Shown: positions 55,565 through 62,993 of the stretch, one piece after another
How positions within the stretch are numbered: the first letter of the stretch is position 1
Layout: each line of letters opens with the position of its first letter
Assembly (NCBI RefSeq): GCF_018130465.1
Contig: NZ_JAFCKJ010000020.1
Coordinates: 1 to 64,000 of the forward strand
DNA length: 64,000 bases
Direction of reading: 5' to 3'
Source: Bradyrhizobium canariense
Lineage (GTDB): Bacteria; Pseudomonadota; Alphaproteobacteria; Rhizobiales; Xanthobacteraceae
Translations under genes and position numbers: made by a program
The notes under the pieces: model-generated
Told to the model about the DNA's origin: nothing
What the model saw: the letters and a program-made list of their open reading frames with translations, nothing else
Databases searched by the model: none

Positions 55565-55957
55565 ATGATATCGCGTCGCTCTGTTGCACTTGCGCTCACG
55601 GTCGCACTGCTGTCCGGTCCGGCATGGTCGGCCTCCGGCAACGCGGTCAAGGCGTTCGATACCGACAATGACGGTACGCTCGATCTTGCCGAGGTGAAGA
55701 AGGCGGCGGCCGCGTTGTTCGCCAAGCTCGATCCCGATCACGACGGCACGCTCGACGCCCGCGAATTGCGCGGACGGTTAACGGCGAAAGAACTCGCCGC
55801 CGCCGATCCCGATCGCGACGGGACTCTCACGCTCGACGAATATCTCTCGGTGGTGGAGCAGCGCTTCAACGCAGCGAATCCCGACAAGGATGGAACGCTG
55901 GATGCGAAGGAGCTGAACTCGCGCGCCGGCCGCGCGCTGCTGCGCTTGTTGCGGTAA
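55565..55957 (+). CDS. lanM: Lanmodulin, periplasmic lanthanide-binding EF-hand protein
   Basis: Lanmodulin binds lanthanide ions with very high selectivity over calcium. The 130-residue precursor (signal peptide to about residue 23) has four EF-hand loops: 32-43 (DTDNDGTLDLAE), 56-67 (DPDHDGTLDARE), 81-92 (DPDRDGTLTLDE) and 105-116 (NPDKDGTLDAKE). Two lanmodulin hallmarks are present: proline at loop position 2 (three of four; the first has Thr) and only 12-13 residues between loops. The overall sequence and the ending ALLRLLR recall the Methylorubrum protein. It is divergent from a lanthanide-type dehydrogenase and next to pqqA. The first loop also lacks the LanM-typical Lys/Pro pattern and may bind less tightly. 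Confidence 0.93.
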   Translation: MISRRSVALALTVALLSGPAWSASGNAVKAFDTDNDGTLDLAEVKKAAAALFAKLDPDHDGTLDARELRGRLTAKELAAADPDRDGTLTLDEYLSVVEQRFNAANPDKDGTLDAKELNSRAGRALLRLLR

Positions 55958-56127
55958 GAGCCGCCCGCTTGACTGGGAGCGAAGGCGAGTTGTCCGAGAG
56001 AGAAATTTGCAAGCGCGATGCGACAGTTCGCTGTGTCAACGGCTCGATTCCAGACTTGCGCTGTGCCTGACGCAGCCCTAGGTTTTTGCCGGCGCGATGT
56101 CGCGCTCAATCCCTTGGGAGTCCCCGA

Positions 56128-56208
56128 ATGGCCTGGAAAGCTCCGAAGATCGTGGAAGTGCCGGTCGGCATGGAAATCAACATGTACGCCTGCGCTTTGC
56201 GCAAATAA
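56128..56208 (+). CDS. pqqA: PqqA, precursor peptide of PQQ
   Basis: A 26-codon gene beginning MAWKAPKIVEV and ending MYACALRK. It has the PqqA hallmark E-x-x-x-Y: E16 and Y20 in MEINMY, the two residues cross-linked by PqqE to make PQQ. A GGGAG lies nine bases before the ATG. Residues 12-20 (PVGMEINMY) match the family core. No pqqB, C, D or E gene follows, although these usually sit directly downstream, so they must be elsewhere. It lies between lanM and an outer-membrane protein gene, with a strong hairpin 26 bases downstream. Confidence 0.93.
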   Translation: MAWKAPKIVEVPVGMEINMYACALRK

Positions 56209-56233
56209 GACTGCAAGTAAGACTGACGACCTG

Positions 56234-56269
56234 CCACGGCTTCGATGGCAACCACCGTCGAAGCCGTGG
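56234..56269 (+). promoter_or_regulatory. Strong hairpin between pqqA and the next gene
   Basis: CCACGGCTTCGA pairs perfectly with TCGAAGCCGTGG around a 12-base loop. No T-tract follows, so it is more likely an mRNA 3'-stabiliser or attenuating hairpin than a simple terminator. It lies 11 bases before the ATG at 56281. Hairpins after pqqA that raise its mRNA over downstream genes are known in methylotrophs. Confidence 0.6.
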
Positions 56270-56280
56270 TAGTGTCGGGG

Positions 56281-57150
56281 ATGCGCGCGAGAGCCCTCAC
56301 ATTCTGGACCATAGCCGCCTGCACCGTCGCGCTCGCACCGGCATGCGTCAGCGCCGAAGAGGGCTTTGATACCGAGCATATCTTCGGCTTCATGATCGGC
56401 ACCGATGTCGGCAATCCCGGCGAGCGCGAATTCCAGACCCAAACGACAGGACGATTCGGTAAAGGCGGCGGGACCTATCGCGCCCTCTCGCAGGAGGTCG
56501 AGATCGAGATCGTGCCGCTGCCGAACTTCCGCGTCGAGGTCGGCGGCACCGCCACGCTGCACGACATCACCGGCGTCCCCGATATCGGCGACCGCCGCCA
56601 GTTCAATTTCCAGGGCGCTTCGCTCGACCTGCGCTATCGCCTGCTCGATCGCTCGCGCGCGCCATTTGGGTTGACTGTCGCCGCCGAACTCCATGGCGAC
56701 CGCATCGACGAGACCTCTGGCGCCAAAGGCCGGATGTACGGTACCGATTTCACGCTCGCCTTCGATCGCGAACTGATCCCGAACTTCGCCATCGGGGCGC
56801 TCAACCTGATCTATCAACCCGAATGGGCCCGCTTCGAGATGGCGGGACTGTCCGAAAAGAGCTCAACCATCGGCGCGGCCTTCGCCGGCCTCGTGCGCGT
56901 GCGGCCCGATGTGCTGCTCGGCGGCGAGGTGCGCTACTTCCGGCAGTACGAAGGCATCGGCCTCGGCGAGTTCGCAGGCCAGGCCCTCTTCGTCGGTCCG
57001 ACCGCTTATTTCCAGCTTTCCGAGCGCTCGCGCCTGACCATGAGCTGGAGCATGCAGGCCTGGGGCCGTCCGGCCGGATCGGGCGGCAATCTTGACCTCG
57101 TCAATTTCGAGCGCCACCAGGCACGGCTGGTGTTTGGGGTTAACTTCTAG
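56281..57150 (+). CDS. Outer-membrane beta-barrel-like hypothetical protein
   Basis: A 289-residue protein with signal peptide (MRARALTFWTIAACTVALAP to VSA). The mature part alternates hydrophobic and polar residues with many aromatic ends (FRVEVGGTATLHDI; ASLDLRYRLLD; FGLTVAAELHGDRI) and ends in VFGVNF, with a terminal Phe as in outer-membrane barrels. The ATG at 56281 is chosen over 56245 because the earlier codons fall inside the hairpin. No family name is recognised. Beside pqqA and lanM it could be a porin-like partner of the alcohol or metal pathway. Confidence 0.68.
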   Translation: MRARALTFWTIAACTVALAPACVSAEEGFDTEHIFGFMIGTDVGNPGEREFQTQTTGRFGKGGGTYRALSQEVEIEIVPLPNFRVEVGGTATLHDITGVPDIGDRRQFNFQGASLDLRYRLLDRSRAPFGLTVAAELHGDRIDETSGAKGRMYGTDFTLAFDRELIPNFAIGALNLIYQPEWARFEMAGLSEKSSTIGAAFAGLVRVRPDVLLGGEVRYFRQYEGIGLGEFAGQALFVGPTAYFQLSERSRLTMSWSMQAWGRPAGSGGNLDLVNFERHQARLVFGVNF

Positions 57151-57292
57151 CGTTCTCTCCACCGCGCCCCGCTTGCAGGGAGAGGGGATGGAGGCAATTC
57201 CCGCTCCATTTCTCACGGTCGGATTGAAACTTCCGGCTCCTCGGAGCGTAACCTTTTGTGCTAATCTCCATCGCCTCTGCGAGGATCCCGGC

Positions 57293-57502
57293 ATGAATCC
57301 GATCGACCTGGTGGTGACTGTGTGCGCGTTGCTCTCGCCTGCGACCTGCGAGGAGCAGCATCTGGTGTTCAACTATGGGGGGTCGCCGACGCAATGCGCG
57401 ATGGCCGCGCCGCCCTATATCGCGCAATGGATCGGCGACCATCCGAAGTGGCAGGCGGTGCGGTGGCGCTGCGAGTATCCGCACCCGAACGACAAGGCGT
57501 GA
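57293..57502 (+). CDS. Small conserved-looking hypothetical protein
   Basis: A 69-residue protein beginning MNPIDLVVTVCALLSPATCEE, with four cysteines (two in the N-terminal segment, one in PTQCAMAAP, one in WRCEYP) and the ending WRCEYPHPNDKA. The first segment could be a weak signal sequence. Similar small Cys-containing proteins are common in rhizobia; I cannot assign a role. It is followed by a convergent small secreted protein. Confidence 0.5.
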   Translation: MNPIDLVVTVCALLSPATCEEQHLVFNYGGSPTQCAMAAPPYIAQWIGDHPKWQAVRWRCEYPHPNDKA

Positions 57503-57568
57503 AGCGCTGCGCTGCCTTGCGGGTCGCGATTGGCACCATGAGGGGAGAGCGCTCGTAACGCGCCCGCG

Positions 57569-57922
57569 TTACTTGCTGCAGTCCTTCAGATCCTTGTCGG
57601 CGATCGAGAACACCGCGTCCGCCTTGATCTCGATGTCGCGCACGATGCACTGCCGTGCATTGGGATAGCCGACCTTGGCGTCGTAGCGGCCGGGCTCGAC
57701 GCCGGTGATGCGCAGCCGCTCGTCGTGATCGACCTCCTTGTCCTTGTCGTTCAAGCACTGGTTCGGCCCCCACTCGGTCTTGCCGGCCGGCGAGAGCTGG
57801 AAGCCGGAGATCGTCTCCGTCGTCAGATTCCAGAGCCGGATGCCCTTGCCCTTGGCCTGCGCGAGCGCCGCGCCCGGCATCGCAACCAACAGGATGCCGA
57901 TCGCAATCAGCGTACGCCGCAT
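57569..57922 (-). CDS. Small secreted hypothetical protein
   Basis: A 117-residue product with signal peptide (MRRTLIAIGILLVAMPGAALAQ) and a strong GGGAGG upstream of the ATG at 57922. The mature domain (KGIRLWNLTTETISGFQLSP, then EWGPNQCLND, HDERLRITGVEPGRYDAKV, QCIVRDIEIKADAVF) looks like a compact beta-rich fold with three cysteines. It follows the ABC ATPase gene on the same strand and may be cotranscribed. No named family is recognised. Confidence 0.62.
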   Translation of the reverse strand: MRRTLIAIGILLVAMPGAALAQAKGKGIRLWNLTTETISGFQLSPAGKTEWGPNQCLNDKDKEVDHDERLRITGVEPGRYDAKVGYPNARQCIVRDIEIKADAVFSIADKDLKDCSK

Positions 57923-57969
57923 GGTGAACCTCCCGCGAAGATTTCGTTGGCCCAGTTGACCATGAGTTC

Positions 57970-58680
57970 TCATTTCGATTCAAGCTGCAACGCCGCGAGC
58001 TCGGCCCTGATCCTGCCGAGCTCGGCCTCGCTGCGCTCCGCGCGTGGGATGGCAATCGGCACCTCCCGCACGATGCGCGCCGGTCGCGGCGACAGCAGGA
58101 ACAGGCGGTCGCCGAGGCGGATCGCGTCATCCAGGCTGTGGGTGACGAGCAGCGTCATCACCGGACGGCGCGCCACCAGCGTCGCGATCTCGTCGCGCAA
58201 ACGGCCGGCGAGTGCGTCGTCGAGCGAGGCGAGGGGCTCGTCGAGCACGAGCAGATCGGGCTCCACCGCAAAGGCGCGGGCGAGCGCGACGCGCCGGGCG
58301 AGGCCCAGTGACAATTCGCCGGGAAAATGACTGCGATGCGCCTCCAGCTCTAGGATCCTGAACAGCTCGGCGAGCTTCGCATCGGTGATATCGGGCGCCG
58401 CCAGCCGCACGTTCTGCTCGACCGAGCGCCATGGCAGCAGCCGCGGCTCCTGGAACACCATTCCGATCCGCGCTTCCGGCGGGCGCGAAACGTGCCCCCC
58501 GAAGTCGCGGTCGAGCCCGAGGATGATGCGCAGCATCGTGCTCTTGCCGCAGCCGGACGGACCGATCAGCACGCCGACCTCGCCGGATTGAAGCGCGAAG
58601 CTGACCGGCGCGAGCACCTCCTGCGTTCCGCCCGCGGCACTCCTGAACGTCTTGCCTGTGATATCGACTTCAAGCCGCAC
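57970..58680 (-). CDS. ABC transporter ATP-binding protein (NitT/TauT type)
   Basis: A 236-residue ATPase: Walker A GPSGCGKST, Q-loop VFQEPRLLPWRS, signature LSLGLARRVALARA, Walker B LLVLDEPLASLDDA, switch LVTHSLDDA. The signature LSLGL departs from LSGGQ but is seen in family members. It overlaps the permease gene by 11 bases. Part of a complete importer beside the lanmodulin/PQQ genes; substrate unknown. Confidence 0.88.
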   Translation of the reverse strand: MRLEVDITGKTFRSAAGGTQEVLAPVSFALQSGEVGVLIGPSGCGKSTMLRIILGLDRDFGGHVSRPPEARIGMVFQEPRLLPWRSVEQNVRLAAPDITDAKLAELFRILELEAHRSHFPGELSLGLARRVALARAFAVEPDLLVLDEPLASLDDALAGRLRDEIATLVARRPVMTLLVTHSLDDAIRLGDRLFLLSPRPARIVREVPIAIPRAERSEAELGRIRAELAALQLESK

Positions 58681-59407
58681 GGGGTCGCCACCGTGTTGCG
58701 CGGGCTTCGAACGGTTGCACCAGCGCGGTCTCGATCACGAGCACGACGGCGGCGAAGGTCAGGGAATAGGCCAGCAGCCGCGGCGTGTCGAACAGCTGGA
58801 AAGCGATGCCGATCTCGAAGCCGACGCCGTTCGGCCGGCCCAGGAGTTCGGCGACCAGCACGATCTTCCACACCAGCGACAAGCCGGAGCGGGCTGAGGC
58901 CGCGATATAGGGCGCCAGCTGCGGCAGCACGACGTGGCGGAACGCGCGCCAGCGCGGCATCGCGAATACGCTCGCCATCTCGTCGAGCGAACGGTCGAGC
59001 GCGCGCGCGCCCTCGCGCAGGGTGACGATGGCGGTCGGCAGCTTGTTGATGGCGATCGCCGCGATCGCTGCGGCTTCCGTGAGCCCGGCCCAGATATAGG
59101 CCAGCACGATCACGACCAGCGCGGGCAGGTTCAGCAGCAGGATCAGCCAGGGATCGCCGAGCCGGTCGGCAAGCTTCACCCGTCCCATCAGATAGCCGAT
59201 GGCGCTGCCGAGTGACATCGCCAGCACGAAGGCGAGGCTCACGCGGGCGAGCGTGGCGCCGAGATGCAGGAACAGCGCGCCGCTCGATGCTTCCGCGATG
59301 ATGACGTTGAGCACTGCGGGCGGCGAGGGCAGCTTTGCGGCGCCGACGAACAGCGCTGCAATCCACCAGATCGCGAGCAACAGGGCAAACGACAGAAGAC
59401 GCAGCAC
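58670..59407 (-). CDS. ABC transporter permease (NitT/TauT type)
   Basis: A 245-residue permease. The GTG at 59407 (one base past the binding-protein stop) gives the N-terminal segment LRLLSFALLLAIWWIAALFVG; the upstream frame is Arg/Ser-rich and not coding. Six membrane segments and the loop DEMASVFAMPRWRAFRHVVLPQLAPYI, which contacts the ATPase, are clear. Confidence 0.85.
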   Translation of the reverse strand: MLRLLSFALLLAIWWIAALFVGAAKLPSPPAVLNVIIAEASSGALFLHLGATLARVSLAFVLAMSLGSAIGYLMGRVKLADRLGDPWLILLLNLPALVVIVLAYIWAGLTEAAAIAAIAINKLPTAIVTLREGARALDRSLDEMASVFAMPRWRAFRHVVLPQLAPYIAASARSGLSLVWKIVLVAELLGRPNGVGFEIGIAFQLFDTPRLLAYSLTFAAVVLVIETALVQPFEARATRWRPRAA

Positions 59408-59408
59408 C

Positions 59409-60407
59409 TCAGTCTCCGGGAACTGCGTGATAGAACGTGCCGGGCTCGAGCTCGGCAGCCGGCCCGACCAGGTCGCGGCCGCCGGTCTCGGCCAGCACGC
59501 GGTAGAGCACGCGCGCGTCCTTTTCTTCGTCATCGATGCTCCGGCGCGGAATGCCGTCGCGATAGCGCTCGCGATAGGTCTTGAGCATGGCGGCATCGCT
59601 CGTACCGGTGAGCGGCGCGATCTTGTCCCAGGCGGCATCCGAGGTCACCAGCAGCTGCTTGGCCTTGCGAGTCATCGCGATGAAGCGCGCCACCGCCTCG
59701 CGATGACTTGCCGCCCAGCCTTCGTCGAAGACATAGCCGACTGCGGAGACCGCGCCCTTGGCGCCGAGCTTCGGCAGGATGTCCTCGATGCCGCTAAGGC
59801 GGCGGAAACCCTTGGCCTCCAGCTGTGCGCAGAAATTCCAGAAGTTGAGGCTCGCATCCATCTCGCCGTCGAGCGCCTTGGCGGCGATCAGGGGCGGAGC
59901 ACCGTAGACAATGGTCGCCTCCGACTTCAGGTCGATGCCGTCCTGCTTCATGCGCGCCTGGAGCAGCAGCCAGCTCTTGTCGATGGGACCACCGCCGACG
60001 GCGAGCTTGCGGCCCTTCAAATCGGCGAGCGACTTGATCGGCGAGGAAGCCGGCACCATCACCGCGCCGAGCGCGCTGGAATAGGGGTAGAAGGTGAGCT
60101 TGGCGCCGAGCGTGCGCTCGCGCGACACCCACAGCCAGTCGGACAGGATGATGTCGGCGTTGCCGGCGCGAAGCGCGATCTTGCCGGCCTCGGGGCTCGC
60201 AAGCTCGGTGACGTCGAGCGACAGGTCGGCCTCCTTGTCGAGGCCGCCGGCGCGGATCGCGGCCAGCTCCCAGGAGAACGTTCCGGTCTTCTGCACCGCA
60301 AGGCGGATCGTATCCGCGGCGCGGCCGGGTATGGCTAGTGTCAGCGCCAGCGTCACCGCGAGCGCCAATGATCGACCAAGTGCTCTTATCAAACCAAGTG
60401 CTCTCAT
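59409..60407 (-). CDS. ABC substrate-binding protein (NMT1/SsuA-like)
   Basis: The receptor of the importer, 332 residues from the ATG at 60407; an ATG at 60458 is an alternative. The signal sequence is RSLALAVTLALTLAIPGRA. Family pattern: TIRLAVQKTGTFSWELAAIR, LKGRKLAVGGGPIDKSW, GEMDASLNFWNF. The region of the start codon is a duplicated 18-base unit (MRALGL-IRALGR). Placement between lanthanide/PQQ genes suggests a role in that pathway, but the ligand cannot be inferred from the sequence. Confidence 0.83.
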   Translation of the reverse strand: MRALGLIRALGRSLALAVTLALTLAIPGRAADTIRLAVQKTGTFSWELAAIRAGGLDKEADLSLDVTELASPEAGKIALRAGNADIILSDWLWVSRERTLGAKLTFYPYSSALGAVMVPASSPIKSLADLKGRKLAVGGGPIDKSWLLLQARMKQDGIDLKSEATIVYGAPPLIAAKALDGEMDASLNFWNFCAQLEAKGFRRLSGIEDILPKLGAKGAVSAVGYVFDEGWAASHREAVARFIAMTRKAKQLLVTSDAAWDKIAPLTGTSDAAMLKTYRERYRDGIPRRSIDDEEKDARVLYRVLAETGGRDLVGPAAELEPGTFYHAVPGD

Positions 60408-60494
60408 CACCTTGTGAGCCGTTTCCTCTGACAGAATGCTTTTCAGGACAATACGCATAGCATAGCTTTCGTCGCAACCAGCGGGAGGACGCTC

Positions 60495-60854
60495 ATGAAT
60501 CTGGCCGGACAGCTACGACCGATTGTCGCCGCATTGGCGGTGTGGGCTGCGACCGCGCTCGCCGCGCGAGCCGAAGAGGCCAATGACTATCCAACCGCGG
60601 CGCGTGCCGAGTATGTCTATGGCTGCATGAAGGCCAATGGCGAAAGCCGGCAGGCGATCGAGCAATGTTCCTGCTCGATCGACGTGGTGGCGTCGATCGT
60701 CACCTATGAGCGCTACGTCACCGCCGAGACCGCGCTCAGCATGTCCCAGGTCCGCGGCAATCTTGGCGTCCAGTTCCGAACCTCGGAGCAGGCGAACTCG
60801 GCCGTGAATGATTTGAGGCGTGCGCAGGCGGAAGCCGAGGTGAGGTGTTTCTGA
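60495..60854 (+). CDS. Small secreted cysteine-containing hypothetical protein
   Basis: A 119-residue protein with signal peptide (to about residue 26, AARA-E) and GGAGG upstream of the ATG. The mature part has CMKANG, EQCSCSIDVV and a terminal CF, so four cysteines that could form disulfides. The rest is helical (AETALSMSQVRGN; EQANSAVNDLRRAQAEA). Divergent from the ABC binding-protein gene. I recall similar proteins in quinoprotein clusters but have no family name. Confidence 0.65.
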   Translation: MNLAGQLRPIVAALAVWAATALAARAEEANDYPTAARAEYVYGCMKANGESRQAIEQCSCSIDVVASIVTYERYVTAETALSMSQVRGNLGVQFRTSEQANSAVNDLRRAQAEAEVRCF

Positions 60855-60862
60855 CACTTTCT

Positions 60863-61023
60863 TCCTTCTCCCCTTGTGGGAGAAGGTGGCGCGAAGCGCC
60901 GGATGAGGGGTATGTCTCCGCGAATACTATCGCAAGAGAGTAGCTCGCGGAGGCAAACCCCTCACCCAAGCGAATTTTTGTCTACCAGCGGTGCTGCCCT
61001 CTCCCACAAGGGGCGAGGGCACA
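60863..61023. repeat. Dispersed palindromic repeat (copy 2)
   Basis: It begins CTTCTCCCCTTGTGGGAGAA, then GGTGGCGCGAAGCGCCGGAT, and ends CCCTCTCCCACAAGGGGCGA. The layout matches the element at 39738-39895, with a different central loop. It separates two convergent genes. Confidence 0.8.
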
Positions 61024-61069
61024 ACCATCCGCACGGCGTTTTACTTTGAAGGGGGAGGTAGGTGGCGCG

Positions 61070-61894
61070 CTAAGTCCCCGGCTTCTCCACATCCCACTCG
61101 TTGCGGAACACGTGACCATCCGTGTCCTTGGCTTCCGCGCGAAAACGCCTGGCGCCGTTGGACACATACGTGAAGCGCAGATTGGGATCTTCCGAGATCG
61201 AGATGCCGCCTTCCATCGAGAGCACGGGGCTGTCGTCCTGCGTCAGCTTGAGCTGGTTGACGAAGAAGGCGGGAATGTAGAGCTGCGTGACCTGGTCCAT
61301 CTGCAGCCCCGAATTGTTGGGATGGCCGATCATGATCTGCGCCTCCCGCATGCGGCTCGCCGGGGCCTCCTCGCGCGCGAATTGCCGGTAGCGCATCTGC
61401 CCGAGCCGGTTCTGGGCTTCCTCGGCATTCTTCCCCGCCGGTGCCGAGCAGCCGCCGGAGGCCTTTACATAGACTTTCGAGACATAGAGCTGGCCGTCGC
61501 TGAGCTCGGCCACCGCATGGACGTCGGTGTAGTTGTTGACGCGCACGCGCGTCGAGATTTCGGTGACGTTGGCATCCGGTCCGAGCTCGAACTTTGCCGC
61601 CATCGGCGCCGGGTTACGATCGATCACCAGCGTGATCGAACGGATGCGGCGGGCATCGCCAGGCGAGAGCTTGCTGCGCAGGGTCACCGGCACGATGGCC
61701 GCGTCCTCGGCGCGATACGGCATCTCGATGCCAATGACATTGCCGCCGTCATGTATCGGACGGTTGCTGAAGATGTCCTGCACCAGGCCCGGCCAGGGAT
61801 CGTAAGCCTCTTCAGCCTGCGCCGGCACGGCGAATGCAATGCCGAGGAGCAGGGCGATCAGAGGCAGTCGGCGCGTGCATCCCGTCATGGTCAT
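61070..61894 (-). CDS. Quinoprotein-associated SoxYZ-like carrier protein
   Basis: A 274-residue periplasmic protein that fuses SoxY-like and SoxZ-like domains. Signal peptide to about residue 27. The SoxY-like part (about 30-155) carries the cysteine C149 in SGGCSAPAGK, corresponding to the SoxY carrier cysteine that binds substrates covalently; the SoxZ-like part (about 165-274) ends in FRNEWDVEKPGT. Such fused carriers are known from quinoprotein dehydrogenase clusters (NCBI families of this name) and are not part of sulfur oxidation there. Partner of the metallohydrolase gene upstream. Confidence 0.85.
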   Translation of the reverse strand: MTMTGCTRRLPLIALLLGIAFAVPAQAEEAYDPWPGLVQDIFSNRPIHDGGNVIGIEMPYRAEDAAIVPVTLRSKLSPGDARRIRSITLVIDRNPAPMAAKFELGPDANVTEISTRVRVNNYTDVHAVAELSDGQLYVSKVYVKASGGCSAPAGKNAEEAQNRLGQMRYRQFAREEAPASRMREAQIMIGHPNNSGLQMDQVTQLYIPAFFVNQLKLTQDDSPVLSMEGGISISEDPNLRFTYVSNGARRFRAEAKDTDGHVFRNEWDVEKPGT

Positions 61895-61938
61895 GGTCCC
61901 GCGGACGAAGCAACATTTCGCGCATCGTAGCGCGTCCG

Positions 61939-62865
61939 CTACTCCCATTCAATTTCCGAAAATGCTGCGGTTGCGTTGCGGGCGTTGTAGTCGTCGAACA
62001 GCTCCCAGTGCGGCCGTTCCGAGGCGGCCGCCTTGTCTGCGGCGGTTCGGATCGGTTCGCCCTTCTTGTTCGATGCCCGGACGTCCGCCAGCAGTGCCAT
62101 CAGATAGCGCCGTTCATCGGTCAGCGCTGCAGGCCATTCGCTCACGGGCCCGTGACCGGGAACGACGCGCCGCGCCGGAATGCTCTCGAGTTCCCCGAGG
62201 GTGCCAAGCCAGCCGCGAATGCTGCCGTCCATCACCGGAATATGGCGGAGGAAGACGAGGTCGCCAGTGAACAGCGTCTTCGTCGTCTCATCGAACACGG
62301 TCAGGTCATTGTCGCTGTGCCCGGCCGGCCAGGCCCGCAAGGTCAGGCGGCGCGCGCCGAGATCGAGCGTCAGGGTGTCCGTGACAAGCATCGTGGGCGG
62401 CACGATCTTCACAGGAGAGATCAATTCGTCGCCCATGATGCGTCTAAAATTGTCGAGATAATATGGCCCGCGCGTCGCCAACGCCTGCGGCAGCCTGCTA
62501 TGGCCGACGAAGCGCGTGTCCGCGGAGACGAAGGCGGCATTGCCGAAAACATGGTCGGGATGGCCGTGGGTATTGATGACGTAGCGGATCGGCTTGCTGG
62601 TGCGGGCCCGCACCGCCGCCAGCAGCGCCTCGCCCTCGCGAACGCTGCCGCCGGTATCGATCACGGCCACCGCATCCTCGCCCACGATGAAGCCGACATT
62701 GGCGATGTCGCCCTCGTTCTCGCGGGTCATCAGGGCGATGGTCCCGGAGTGTACGAAGATTCCGGGCGCGACTTCGCTCACAGGCAATTCGGCCGCCGCG
62801 GCGCATGCTAGCGTCGTGAGCCCCAGCAGGGACAAGGCTGCAATCACGAGAGCGATGCGAGACAC
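61939..62865 (-). CDS. Quinoprotein relay zinc metallohydrolase (SoxH-related MBL fold)
   Basis: A 308-residue metallo-beta-lactamase-fold protein with signal peptide (to about residue 25). The metal motif is [11 protein letters not shown], with later ligands in PAGHSDND and VVPGHGPVS. From the GTG at 62865, preceded by GAGGCGGAAAA. Members of this SoxH-like family occur beside quinoprotein dehydrogenases and SoxYZ-like carriers, as here, and may hydrolyse a carrier-bound product. It is divergent from the second XoxJ-like gene. Confidence 0.85.
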   Translation of the reverse strand: MSRIALVIAALSLLGLTTLACAAAAELPVSEVAPGIFVHSGTIALMTRENEGDIANVGFIVGEDAVAVIDTGGSVREGEALLAAVRARTSKPIRYVINTHGHPDHVFGNAAFVSADTRFVGHSRLPQALATRGPYYLDNFRRIMGDELISPVKIVPPTMLVTDTLTLDLGARRLTLRAWPAGHSDNDLTVFDETTKTLFTGDLVFLRHIPVMDGSIRGWLGTLGELESIPARRVVPGHGPVSEWPAALTDERRYLMALLADVRASNKKGEPIRTAADKAAASERPHWELFDDYNARNATAAFSEIEWE

Positions 62866-62993
62866 TTTTCCGCCTCAGTTCAAAGGGTTGCGCGCATTGC
62901 ACTGCAGCAAAGAAAAGCCAGCACAGAGTCTGGCAAACATGGCGCGTCATGCGTTGCATGGCTAGCATTCAAACAAGCCCAGGAGGAAGCGCG

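Noticed and set aside
57970-60407. Lut-type lanthanide ABC transporter
   Set aside because: The permease and binding protein are of the NitT/TauT class, not the type described for Lut, so only an importer of unknown substrate is claimed.
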